Of a DNA stretch of 64,000 nucleotides, positions 56,833 to 64,000 are shown piece after piece; position 1 is the stretch's first letter; every line of letters begins with the position of its first letter. Below the pieces are notes generated by a model. That model was not told where the DNA came from. It saw only the letters and a program-made list of their open reading frames with translations, and did not search any database. The stretch comes from G963422445 sp963422445. GTDB taxonomy: Bacteria > Pseudomonadota > Alphaproteobacteria > Thalassobaculales > Thalassobaculaceae. Position numbers and translations under genes: made by a program. The stretch lies in NCBI GenBank assembly GCA_963422445.2, contig OY729512.2:868001-932000 (forward strand). The letters run 5' to 3'.

Positions 56833-57206
56833 ATGAAAACACCTGATGATGGTCCCGATCTCGATTCGTTGCTGGACCTCCACTGTCGGACACGTTTTGT
56901 GGATGAAATCGGGCACGGGTAAAATTCGTCGTGCTGCGCGTGAACGTCACAACGGATTACTCGCATGGTCTCATCCATTCGCTGACGCTGTACGCACCGA
57001 ATGGATGAAACCGGGCGGGCGGGTTGGACAACGAAGATTCTGTGAGCGACCGGCGGGGTCCGGGGCCGCCGAGACATCGGGAGAATGACCATCGGTGCCG
57101 GCTGCGAGCAATTCGGCCTTATGACGAGAAGGATGCCGCCACGATTCTTGAAGATTTCTGGATCGAGGTGGGCGAGGTTCTGAAGAAAAAGGGATTAGCC
57201 CCGTAA
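56833..57206 (+). pseudogene. TumE-like toxin gene (DUF6516), degenerate
   Basis: MKTPDDGPDLDSLLDLHCRT with RFVDEIGHG is the start of TumE/DUF6516 proteins; it ends at a TAA. The rest continues in the next frame: VNVTTDYSHGLIHSLTLYAP, an in-frame TGA after NG, then GLDNEDSVSDRRGPGPPRHR, NDHRCRLRAIRPYDEKDAAT and ILEDFWIEVGEVLKKKG, the conserved tail. At least one indel and two stops. In the family, the TumA antitoxin gene follows, as here. Confidence 0.75.
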
Positions 57207-57208
57207 AG

Positions 57209-57313
57209 ACACTGAAAATTGGTATCGTCGACTATGATCAGATGAAAGAGCGCACCATGGTGATTGCCCGTGGCGAGCATAAGCCTGTAAAAGGTACGGC
57301 GATCCCACTCTAA
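57209..57313 (+). pseudogene. TumA-like antitoxin gene, truncated
   Basis: LKIGIVDYDQMKERTMVIAR with GEHKPVKGTAIPL matches the first 35 residues of TumA-type antitoxins (M-K-I-x-I-G-V-x-x-x-x-x-x-K-x-R-T-x-x-I-A-R-G-E). No ATG or GTG is present at the expected position. The helix-turn-helix half is missing; sequence of the next transposase element begins about 20 bases further on. Confidence 0.65.
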
Positions 57314-57333
57314 GTATCTGAATCATAGTGATA

Positions 57334-58140
57334 TCAATTAGTGACAGTGACTTGCATGCGTCCGAGGCGGCGCATGAGAACACGACTTAGAGCCAGCAGG
57401 AGCCAGGCGAGGGCGCTGGCGATGGATCGCTCGAAGTCTCTGGAGATGCACCGGCGGCGGCGCAGCCATCCGAAGCTGCGTTCGACCACCCAGCGCCGGG
57501 ACATGACGACGACCCCCCCCCTTGGTGTCCCTGGGTTTTCCGATGACCTCCACAGTGACCGGGCAATTCGCTTCCTTGAGCGCGCTTGCCAGCTTGTCGC
57601 CGCCATAGGCGCCGGCAACAAGGGACGCGTGCCATCCCGGTCCTGGATCTGCGCCGGATGGACCTGGGCGGCAAGCGTGTTGCCGTCGATGTCGACGGCA
57701 AGGTGACACTTGCGGCCCTTGATCGTCTTGCCGGCATCGTTGCCGCATCCCTCGCTGCCCGCTTCGACCGTCGGCACGCTCCGACTGTCGATGATAGCCG
57801 CGCTCGGGTCCGCACTACGCCCCGACCGGAGCCGCTCGAGCGTGGTAAAACGGGCGCAAACCTGCTCCAACACCCCCGACCGGGACCACGCGTAGAAATA
57901 GGTCTGAACCGTCGTAAACGCCGGGAAATCCTTCGGTAATGCCCGCCAACTACACCCTGTCCAGAGCATGTAAGCGATCGCGTTCACCACGTCGCGCAAG
58001 TCCACCTGACGGGGGCGACCAAGCCGGCGCGACGGTGGAAGAAGCGGGTCCGGCAATGTTCACCCGGCATCGGTCAGATCGCTTTCGTAACGCTCCGTCT
58101 TGCGGTTATACTGCTTCCGGGTGGTCTCGTTCCAAGGCAT
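57334..58140 (-). pseudogene. IS5-family transposase, nonsense and two frameshifts
   Basis: The frame starts MPWNETTRKQYNRKTERYES, meets TGA where Trp is expected (DAG-stop-TLPDPLLPP), then goes on with RRLGRPRQVDLRDVVNAIAY, CSWRALPKDFPAFTTVQTYF, IIDSRSVPTVEAGSEGCGND (first Asp). The segment GAYGGDKLASALKEANCPVT lies in another frame and VVVMSRRWVVERSFGWLRRR (Glu) in the first frame again. The second break is beside a run of nine C at about 57513-57521. This is a different IS5 subgroup from ISc, ISd and ISj. Its ends were not found. Confidence 0.8.
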
Positions 58141-58232
58141 GATGTGCCCCCATGGTGTGAGTGTTCACCCATGAAGATACACCATGCGAGACCACCCAAG
58201 TTTTAGATCAGGCTCTGAGAGGGTCGGCGGTA

Positions 58233-59044
58233 TGAGACCATCTGTCATCATGCTTCAGCGTCTGATGGTGAAGATCCATGAGACTTGGGAGTCGATCCGC
58301 GCACCGGCTCCGTCCGGTCTCCAGGCCGAGGCGGGCATTCCGGCGACGACGCGGAGCGTGATGGTGTCGCTGGACGGCATCATGGTGCCGCTTCAGCCGC
58401 CGGGCCCGATCGCATCTGGACGCGGCCTGGCGGGAGGCGTCCTGTGGCACGGTCGGGTTTTACGACAGGGACGATAATCAATTGAAGATGTTGTATTTCG
58501 GTCGCATGCCGGAGGCCGGCAAGGGGGATCTGAAAGCGTAGCTCGCAGCCGAAGTGGCGTATCCGGGCCCTGTGCCCGGACAGTCTGATCGCCGCCGCAC
58601 GGGACAATCGGGCCTTCCTGGAGAGCCTTGAGTCGGACGTCCAGGGGGCGCGATTACTGACACGTCTGCCAGCATTTCAGGACGGTCTCGGACCATGCCG
58701 CGGGCACGGATTGGTCCGAAACGCATCGCGACCTCCTGCTTGAGCATCCGGATGGTGTCGGCCGGGTCATCGCGGTGATCGGGGTTCTTCTGAAAACCGC
58801 CTCGTCCGGCCACGCCGATCTTGAGCGGGAACTGGCCTTCTTCAAGCGCAACCATCATCGCATGAGCTATCATGAGTTGCGGTCCCGGACCCTGATTGTG
58901 GGGTCCGAGACCGTCGAAGCCGCCAACAAGGTTCCGGTCACGCAGCGGATGAAACGGTTGGGGATGCGATGGACAGTTGATGGCGGTCAAGGGATCCTGA
59001 GCATCCGGGCCCTGCTGAAGTCCGGCCGCTTCAATGCTGCCTAG
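58233..59044 (+). pseudogene. ISKra4-family transposase remnant
   Basis: Fragments in several frames follow the order of an ISKra4 transposase. RSVMVSLDGIMVPLQ (first Asp) is followed by WREASCGTVGFYDRD and LKMLYFGRMPEAGKGDLKA with a stop. After decayed sequence come LERELAFFKRNHHRMSYHEL and IVGSETVEAANKVPVTQRMK (Glu), with RWTVDGGQGILSIRALLKSG at the end. The N-terminal domain is missing. It abuts the ruined IS5-type gene on its left. Confidence 0.8.
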
Positions 59045-59150
59045 TTTGAAATCCTGAACAGCATGACAGCGAGTAATGATAATGCGCCATATTGTGAAAA
59101 CCTTCTCGTAGATTGAGAGAGAAAATAAGAAAAACAAATGACGAATTCAT

Positions 59151-59256
59151 TCCAAAAAAATCAGCCCGGAGGGCCAGCCACTCCGATACACTATTCCCCA
59201 TTGGATGGCCTCACCTATCACGACCCTCTGTTGCATTTCGGACTCCGAACCGGGAT
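59151..59256 (+). repeat. Lone right end of ISg
   Basis: About 105 bp match the distal 105 bp of ISg copy C: CAAAAAAAATCAGCCCGGAG to TTTCGGACTCCGAACCGGG, including TATTCCCCATTGGA and CTATCACGACCCTCTGTTGC. Nothing else of ISg is nearby. It is either the scar of a deleted copy or a one-ended product. Confidence 0.75.
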
Positions 59257-59584
59257 CATAACCACGCCCATCAGCAACGGGATATCGCTTTGTGTCTTGC
59301 ACCACGAATTGTTTGCTGGGGCTTCACGATCTCACCGGACTCGTTGTACGTCGTTGTTGCGAAGGACATTGCAGATGATCGGACGAAGATTCGCATTCTC
59401 GATTTTGATGGCACGCCGATGCCCGTGCAGACAATGCAGGATGATGACCGCCCGGGCCGAATTTCTGAAATGGTATCACAAGAATATTTTCAAGGGTCAG
59501 GATACCCCTCAAACCATATCTGTGATGTGTTCTGCTCTCTGCGCTTATTCATGCCGATCCGATAACGGGACCATAATCCGGTCG
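59257..59584 (+). other. Decayed coding-like stretch
   Basis: One frame reads GFTISPDSLYVVVAKDIADD, RTKIRILDFDGTPMPVQTM, which looks like one or two blades of a beta-propeller, and continues to a stop at 59563-59565. There is no start and no flanking homologous sequence. I would call it a gene fragment of unknown kind. Confidence 0.35.
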
Positions 59585-60139
59585 TCAAACCCGTTCCGAA
59601 AGCCAGATCGCGATCTTGCTGCCGGTCTGGACGATCCGGCGTAACACCGGATATCCCGGCGCAACCTCGCCGCCATGCTTGATCGCGATGTCACGATGTT
59701 CCAGTTCCTCGTCGCGGAATGTCTCGATCGTCTCGCGGAGTTCGGTTTCGTTGTCGCCGAGTTGTTCAGCCTGCCGCGCATAATGATCACCGATCACATC
59801 CTCGACCACGATAGTACATGCCATGGCAGCCTTCGGTCCGAGTAATGCTGTGCCGGCACCGAGCGCGAACCCGGCCACCGACCACAGAGGGTGCAGTAAG
59901 GTGGGTCGTACTCGACGGTCCACGATCAGGCGCTCGAAGACCTTGAGATGGCGATCTTCCTGAAGCTTCATTGATCGTATCGGGTGGGCGCTCGGCGTAT
60001 GACCAAGAACGGCAAGTTGTCCTGCATAAATCCTCGATGCGCCAAACTCGCCGGCATGATCAACCCGGACAGTGCGTTCGATCCGCTGCTGTTGGCTCAG
60101 ACCGCCCGGTAGTGGTCGGTCTTGTGGCTGTCGAGTCAT
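59585..60139 (-). CDS. coq7: 3-demethoxyubiquinol hydroxylase (Coq7)
   Basis: This di-iron carboxylate enzyme of 184 residues adds the last ring hydroxyl in ubiquinone synthesis, at the inner membrane surface. Two four-helix repeats are visible: HAGEFGASRIYAGQL with MKLQEDRHLKVFERLI, and CTIVVEDVIGDHYARQAEQL with TFRDEELEHRDIAIKHG. They supply the E and E-x-x-H iron ligands. The ATG at 60139 overlaps the dsbB stop codon (ATGA), which fixes the start. ispB, for the side chain of the same cofactor, is also in this window. Confidence 0.95.
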   Translation of the reverse strand: MTRQPQDRPLPGGLSQQQRIERTVRVDHAGEFGASRIYAGQLAVLGHTPSAHPIRSMKLQEDRHLKVFERLIVDRRVRPTLLHPLWSVAGFALGAGTALLGPKAAMACTIVVEDVIGDHYARQAEQLGDNETELRETIETFRDEELEHRDIAIKHGGEVAPGYPVLRRIVQTGSKIAIWLSERV

Positions 60140-60633
60140 ATACCGGCTTCCGTTCGGGGGATGCGCCGAGAACTCCACAGCGCAAAGATCGCCAGCGCGA
60201 GCGAGAACACGAAGTTATAGCTGGCCATAGAAATCCCGAACAGCGACCAAGCCACGGTATCGCAAGCGACGACTGGTTGCTCCATGATCTGCTTCCGCAG
60301 TTCTTCTAGGGTCTCGGGTGTCGCCGCATTTTGGCATCCTGGCGTTCCCTGCCACCAAAGTTGTTCGACGCCGACGTGAAAACCTGCGACCATGCTGCCG
60401 GCCAACAGGGCAAGACCGGCGAGCAGGATTGACCAAAACGGCCACGACGTACGGTTCGACGTCAAGATCGCAACCACGGCCAGGACAATGACGACCGCAT
60501 GCGGTATGCGTTGATAGATACAGAGATCGCAGGGGTGCAGACCGCCAAGATATTGGAACCCTAAGGCACCGCCCAGCAGGGCGATCGAGCCCGACAACAA
60601 TAGAACCGCTGGTGTCCGATCCGATTTTATCAT
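60136..60633 (-). CDS. dsbB: Disulfide bond formation protein B
   Basis: This 165-residue inner-membrane quinone reductase re-oxidises DsbA. Four hydrophobic segments are seen (AVLLLSGSIALLGGALGFQY, VVIVLAVVAILTSN, FWSILLAGLALLAGSMVAGF, NFVFSLALAIFALW). The first periplasmic loop has HPCDLCIYQRIPH with the C-x-x-C that contacts quinone, the second GTPGCQNAATPE and VVACDTVAW with the second Cys pair. It overlaps coq7 by four bases and follows the YqaA-type gene by 27 bases. A shared dependence on ubiquinone fits the operon. Confidence 0.94.
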   Translation of the reverse strand: MIKSDRTPAVLLLSGSIALLGGALGFQYLGGLHPCDLCIYQRIPHAVVIVLAVVAILTSNRTSWPFWSILLAGLALLAGSMVAGFHVGVEQLWWQGTPGCQNAATPETLEELRKQIMEQPVVACDTVAWSLFGISMASYNFVFSLALAIFALWSSRRIPRTEAGI

Positions 60634-60660
60634 GGAACCGCTGAACCTCCGGTGTTCCGC

Positions 60661-61242
60661 TTACAAAATGTATTTGAGCATGATGAACCCGCCAATCAAT
60701 ACGGCGAGAAACAATAATGTCGCCGGTCCGAGATAGCGCTCCAGCAAGGTTCGAATCGTCGATCCAAACTTCCAGAGCAGCAACGCGATGATGAAGAATC
60801 GCAGACCGCGTGCCAAAAGCGAGGCTGTGATGAAGATCATCGGATCGAGCACGGTAACGCCGCTCGCAATCGTGATGAGCTTGTACGGGAACGGGGTCAG
60901 ACCAGCTGAGAATACGATCCACGCCCCCCATTCGTTGTACAATGCGCTGAATTCGGAGAATTTTTCGTAGTATCCATAGAATTCGAACAAGGCCCGTCCG
61001 ACAGTTTCGAACAGGAACAGGCCGATCGCATAGCCGGCGAGACCTCCAGTAACCGAGGCGAGGGTGCAGACCGCCGCGATTTTGAACCAGCGACCGGGTG
61101 TCGCCAGCACCATGGGCACCAACATGACATCCGGCGGGATCGGGAAAATCGAACTCTCGACAAAGGCGATGAGCGCGAGCCACCGGATCGCATGGGGGTG
61201 ACCAGTGGCAGCGAGGGTACGGTCATAGAGAGATCGAAGCAT
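60661..61242 (-). CDS. YqaA/DedA-like VTT-domain membrane protein
   Basis: This integral membrane protein of 193 residues is of the SNARE-associated/VTT (DedA-like) superfamily, YqaA branch; DedA relatives move lipid carriers across the inner membrane. MLRSLYDRTLAATGHPHAIR leads into FVESSIFPIPPDVMLVPMVL, the re-entrant loop with conserved Glu and Pro. GGLAGYAIGLFLFETVGRAL and GLTPFPYKLITIASGVTVLD follow. The ATG at 61242 gives the usual length. It is the first gene of the dsbB-coq7 operon, an order often seen in alphaproteobacteria. Confidence 0.87.
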   Translation of the reverse strand: MLRSLYDRTLAATGHPHAIRWLALIAFVESSIFPIPPDVMLVPMVLATPGRWFKIAAVCTLASVTGGLAGYAIGLFLFETVGRALFEFYGYYEKFSEFSALYNEWGAWIVFSAGLTPFPYKLITIASGVTVLDPMIFITASLLARGLRFFIIALLLWKFGSTIRTLLERYLGPATLLFLAVLIGGFIMLKYIL

Positions 61243-61545
61243 CGATGATCCAGTATGGCAGGAGCACGCAGACCTAGCAATCAGCCCGGTAAGATGCAAG
61301 TTGGTGCTCTTGAGGACGGTCACGATCCTGTACGCTCATTATGCACAGTGTTGATATTGTTATTGAATGATTTTCTCTGGATTCGTGTAATACCAAGCGC
61401 AAATCATAGGACCCGATGCCTTGCGCTAAACGGTAAGAATGGCAAGCTCCAACGAGCGGATTTCATTGCACTTGCTGTCACTCGAGGAATAGACACCGCC
61501 AACGAGCAAGACCCGGTCGACACCCTGTTCGGGAGCGATGCGGAC
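61243..61545 (+). other. Spacer between the yqaA-type operon and ISe
   Basis: About 300 bases hold the promoter of the operon on the minus strand, but no gene I can support. The right border is the ISe copy 3 left end. Confidence 0.4.
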
Positions 61546-62701
61546 TTAGTATTTTGATCGATACAGATATATCCGTTATTATGTTCTTCTGATTTGTCGA
61601 TCATGGAGGTCTGCAAGATGCGCCCTGGTGTTTCATTCATGCTCACTTCAGGCGACCAGCATCGCCTTGAAACGGTTGTCCCGGACCCGAAGAGCCCGCA
61701 GAAGCACGTCTGGCGGGCGCGCATCGTTCTTCTGAGCGACGATGGGCTCGGCAGGATGGCCATCATGAGAGAGACCGGCAAGGCGAAGAACAGTGTCTGG
61801 CGCTGGCAGGACCGCTTCTATGGAAGACGGTGTGGACGGACTTCTGCGGGACAAGACGCGTCCGCCGGGCAAGACGCCTCCGGCTCCTGAGCCGGTGGCG
61901 AAGATCGTAGAGTTGACCCACACCTCGCCGCCTCACGCGGCGACCCACTGGACGCTGCGGGCGATGGCGAAGGCTGTGGGGGTTGCCGCTTCGAGGGTCT
62001 GGGCGGTCTGGCAGGCGCATGGCCTGATGCCGCACCGCTGGCGACAGTTCAAGCTTTCGAACGATCCCGCTTTCGTCGAGACGCTGACCGACATCGTCGG
62101 CCTCTCCGTTGCGCCGCCGGCTCACGCGGTCGTGCTGTCGATCGATGACACGTCGCAAATTCAGGCACTTGACCGCACACAGCCCGGCCTGCCGATGAAG
62201 AAAGGCCGCGGCGCCACCATGGCACATGATTACAAGCGCAACGGCACGACGACGCTGTTTGCCGCCCTGACCGTGCTCGACGGCACGGTCATCGGCCAGC
62301 ACGCCAGTCGGCATCGCCACCAGGAGTTCCCGAGATGCCGCAACCGCATCGCGCGCACGATACCCGCCAGCGTCCCGGTCCATGCCATCCTCGACAACGA
62401 CGCCACTCACAAGCACAAGGACGTCCAGGTCTGGCTCGCACGCCATCCGCGCCGGACCTTCCACGTCACCCCCACTTCGAGCGCGTGGCTGAACGCGCTC
62501 GAAGGCGTCTTCGCCAAGCGGACACGACGCCGTCTCAAATACGGCGTCTGCCGTTCCGTACGCGAACTCCAGGACGCCATCCGCCGCGTCATCGACGAAC
62601 ACAACACCACAGAGGCCAAGCCCTTCGTCTGGACCGCCGATCCCGATACCAGCATCGCCGCAAGAAAAAGAGGGGTCCAAACGTTGGAATCAATCTACTA
62701 G
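61546..62701 (+). mobile_element. ISe copy 3 (second IS630-type)
   Basis: Ends TTAGTATTTTGATC and the complement CTAGTAGATTGATT match the ends of copy 2 and form an imperfect inverted repeat. The transposase stop codon (TAG) coincides with the right end. Confidence 0.78.
61618..62701 (+). CDS. ISe transposase, two frames
   Basis: The first frame (MRPGVSFMLTSGDQHRLETV to NSVWRWQDRFYG) holds the helix-turn-helix. The second, one base ahead, begins MEDGVDGLLRDKTRPPGK and carries VLSIDDTSQIQALDR (first Asp, with D for the usual E next to it), HAILDNDATHKHK (second) and SAWLNALEGVFAKR (Glu), ending IAARKRGVQTLESIY. The same frame relation is present in copy 2, at CGCTTCTATGGAAGA. It is either a programmed +1 site or an old mutation carried by both. 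Of the ISe copies this one is most complete. Confidence 0.72.
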
Positions 62702-62826
62702 ACAGGATCGCGTTGCTTTTCTCTGGACCTATCGGCAAAGACAACGCCAGAAGGGTCGAACAAGCGCTTGCGCTATGTCGGGAGCGTCCTGGCGAGTTTG
62801 GGGTAAGGTCGCACCGTTTGTGTCTA

Positions 62827-64000
62827 GTGTCCTGATTCCAAAGTTCGTACCGTTATGATGTTGCGGCTGCAGCGGTTTCGAGGGTCCTGAGGCAGAAGCG
62901 CTTGATGGACGCCAGGATTTCATCGGCTGTCTTGTGCCAGCGGAAGGGCTTGGGGTCCTCGTTGACGGTGTCGATGTACCCGGTGATCGCCTGCTCCAGC
63001 TCGACGGTCGATCGGTGAACCCCGCGCCGGATCTGCTTCTCTGTCAGATCGGCGAAGAAGCGCTCGACTTGGTTGAGCCACGAGGCAGAGGTCGGGGTGA
63101 AGTGAACATGCCAGCGCGGTCGCCGGGCGAACCAGTCGCGGATCGTCTTCGTCTTGTGGGTCGAGTAGTTGTCCATGACGATGTGGATCTCGAGGTCGGG
63201 CGGCACGTTGGCCTCGACGTGATCCAGGAACTTGCGGAACTCCACGCTGCGGTGGCGCCGATAGCACTGTCCGATGACCTTGCCTGTGGCGACGTCAAGG
63301 GCTGCGAAGAGCGAGGTCGTGCCGTTGCGCTTGTAATCGTGAGTGCGCCGCTCGACCTGCCCCGGGCGCAGCGGCAGCAGCGGCTGGGTGCGATCGAGGG
63401 CCTGAACCTGCGATTTCTCGTCCACGCAGAGGACCATGGCATGCTGCGGCGGGTCCACGTAGAGCCCCACGATGTCGCGCGTCTTGTCCACGAAGTAGGG
63501 GTCTGCCGAGAGCTTGAAGGTCTCGCTCCTGTGCGGCTGAAGGGAAAAGGCTCGCCAGATGCGATTGACCGTCGACGGCGCATACCCCGTCGCCTGCGCC
63601 ATCGAGCGCGTGCTCCATTGGGTCGCGTCACGAGGCTTCTCCTCAAGCGTCTTGCGCACCACCTCGGCCACGGCGTCGTCATCGATGCGCCGGGGACGGC
63701 CGGAGCGCGGCTCGTCGTCAAGCCCGTCAAGACGATGCTCTGCGAAGCGATTGCGCCACTTCCTGGCGGTCTGGCTGGTCACGCCCAGCACGCTCCCAAT
63801 CTGCACATTGGTAAGCCCTTCGGCCGCCAGCAGCACGATGTGCGCCCGATCGGACAGGCCTCGCCAGACTTTGCGCCCGCGCGCCAGCCGCTCAAGCTCG
63901 TTGCGCTCGTCCGCGCTCAGCTTGATCTCCACCGAAAGTCGCATCACCATGCCCCCCGAATCGACACCACCCCCTTAACAATACGAACTTTGCGTACAGG
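62827..64000 (-). mobile_element. ISb copy 4, cut by the window edge
   Basis: The copy starts at the TA of 62825-62826 and lacks only its last four bases, which lie outside the window. It is nearly identical to the others. Confidence 0.94.
62853..63950 (-). CDS. ISb transposase, IS630 family
   Basis: Full-length and unbroken, 365 residues. It differs from the other three copies at two close positions in the second half of the core: IRDWFARR in place of IRDGFARR, and HVHFTPTS in place of HVHVTPTS. Both lie between the second Asp and the catalytic Glu, and all three acidic residues are kept. Confidence 0.94.
   Translation of the reverse strand: MVMRLSVEIKLSADERNELERLARGRKVWRGLSDRAHIVLLAAEGLTNVQIGSVLGVTSQTARKWRNRFAEHRLDGLDDEPRSGRPRRIDDDAVAEVVRKTLEEKPRDATQWSTRSMAQATGYAPSTVNRIWRAFSLQPHRSETFKLSADPYFVDKTRDIVGLYVDPPQHAMVLCVDEKSQVQALDRTQPLLPLRPGQVERRTHDYKRNGTTSLFAALDVATGKVIGQCYRRHRSVEFRKFLDHVEANVPPDLEIHIVMDNYSTHKTKTIRDWFARRPRWHVHFTPTSASWLNQVERFFADLTEKQIRRGVHRSTVELEQAITGYIDTVNEDPKPFRWHKTADEILASIKRFCLRTLETAAAATS

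Noticed and set aside
1..64000. CRISPR arrays, tRNA or rRNA genes, prophage or integron
   Set aside because: No regularly spaced repeats, cloverleaf sequences, ribosomal RNA sequence, phage structural genes or integrase were found by reading. A tRNA scan could still find one I missed.

Overview
The window looks like a chromosomal segment of an alphaproteobacterium, most like the Rhodospirillales-type lineages. Its housekeeping blocks have gene orders common in that class: an octaprenyl diphosphate synthase divergent from a DUF2007 protein and a TrmN6-like methyltransferase (9.3-11.4 kb), an HNH nuclease and an esterase beside glutamyl-Q tRNA(Asp) synthetase (32.8-35.2 kb), aspS (50.8-52.5 kb), and a YqaA-type membrane protein with dsbB and coq7 in one tight operon (59.6-61.2 kb). 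GC is high in genes and drops sharply in some decayed stretches. Roughly half of the 64 kb is insertion sequences or their remains, from more than a dozen families, often nested. Many non-IS genes are broken as well. This pattern is known from bacteria after a recent host association or population bottleneck; that reading is inference.

I use labels for repeated elements. ISa: DUF772/DDE element with TIR GAACCTCTTGCAAAATT, five full or partial copies. ISb: 1178-bp IS630-type, four near-identical copies (1.9, 20.3, 23.1 and 62.8 kb). ISc: IS427-group, two copies (3.1 and 4.8 kb). ISd: a second IS427-like element (4.0 kb). ISe: second IS630-type, three copies (5.7 partial, 31.1, 61.5 kb). ISf: third IS630-type (7.2 kb). 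ISg: IS30-type of about 1.4 kb (11.7, 39.7, 43.2 kb, plus a lone right end at 59.15 kb). ISh: IS1595-type (24.4 kb), with two MITE derivatives (37.7 and 39.3 kb). ISi: IS1-type with passenger genes (25.5 kb). ISj: IS5-type (29.1 kb). Tn44: an unassigned 2.5-kb element with 17-bp TIRs (44.5 kb).

Layout. 1-8.3 kb is an IS pile-up with a two-sided fragment of a PEP mutase/isocitrate lyase-family gene. 8.4-11.4 kb holds a thioesterase-like gene, ispB, DUF2007 and trmN6-like. 11.7-14.1 kb is ISg, ISa and IS66 debris. 14.5-19.9 kb is a metabolic block: a two-subunit TPP-dependent decarboxylase, a Gfo/Idh/MocA oxidoreductase, a small alpha/beta-barrel protein, a Sel1/TPR protein and a PrpF-type isomerase. 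20.3-24.2 kb is a porin gene between two inverted ISb copies. 24.2-32.7 kb is nested IS material. 32.8-37.7 kb is mostly intact genes (HNH, esterase, gluQ, 2-hydroxyacid dehydrogenase, NIPSNAP). 37.8-39.7 kb is AT-rich and gene-free. 41.4-49.3 kb is an envelope-glycan locus (GT39-type glycosyltransferase, gtrA, GtrB-like GT2, UDP-glucuronate decarboxylase-like) whose gtrA is split by ISg, itself split by Tn44. 50.8-55.2 kb has aspS, a TauD-like dioxygenase and a membrane TPR protein. 55.4-59.3 kb is debris, including a decayed TumE/TumA-like toxin-antitoxin pair. 59.6-61.2 kb is the coq7-dsbB-yqaA operon, followed by ISe and ISb.

The genes fall into three working groups: core information and ubiquinone functions, a catabolic block for small organic acids, and a surface-glycan locus. 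The last two show IS damage. I saw no CRISPR array, rRNA, convincing tRNA, prophage or plasmid backbone.
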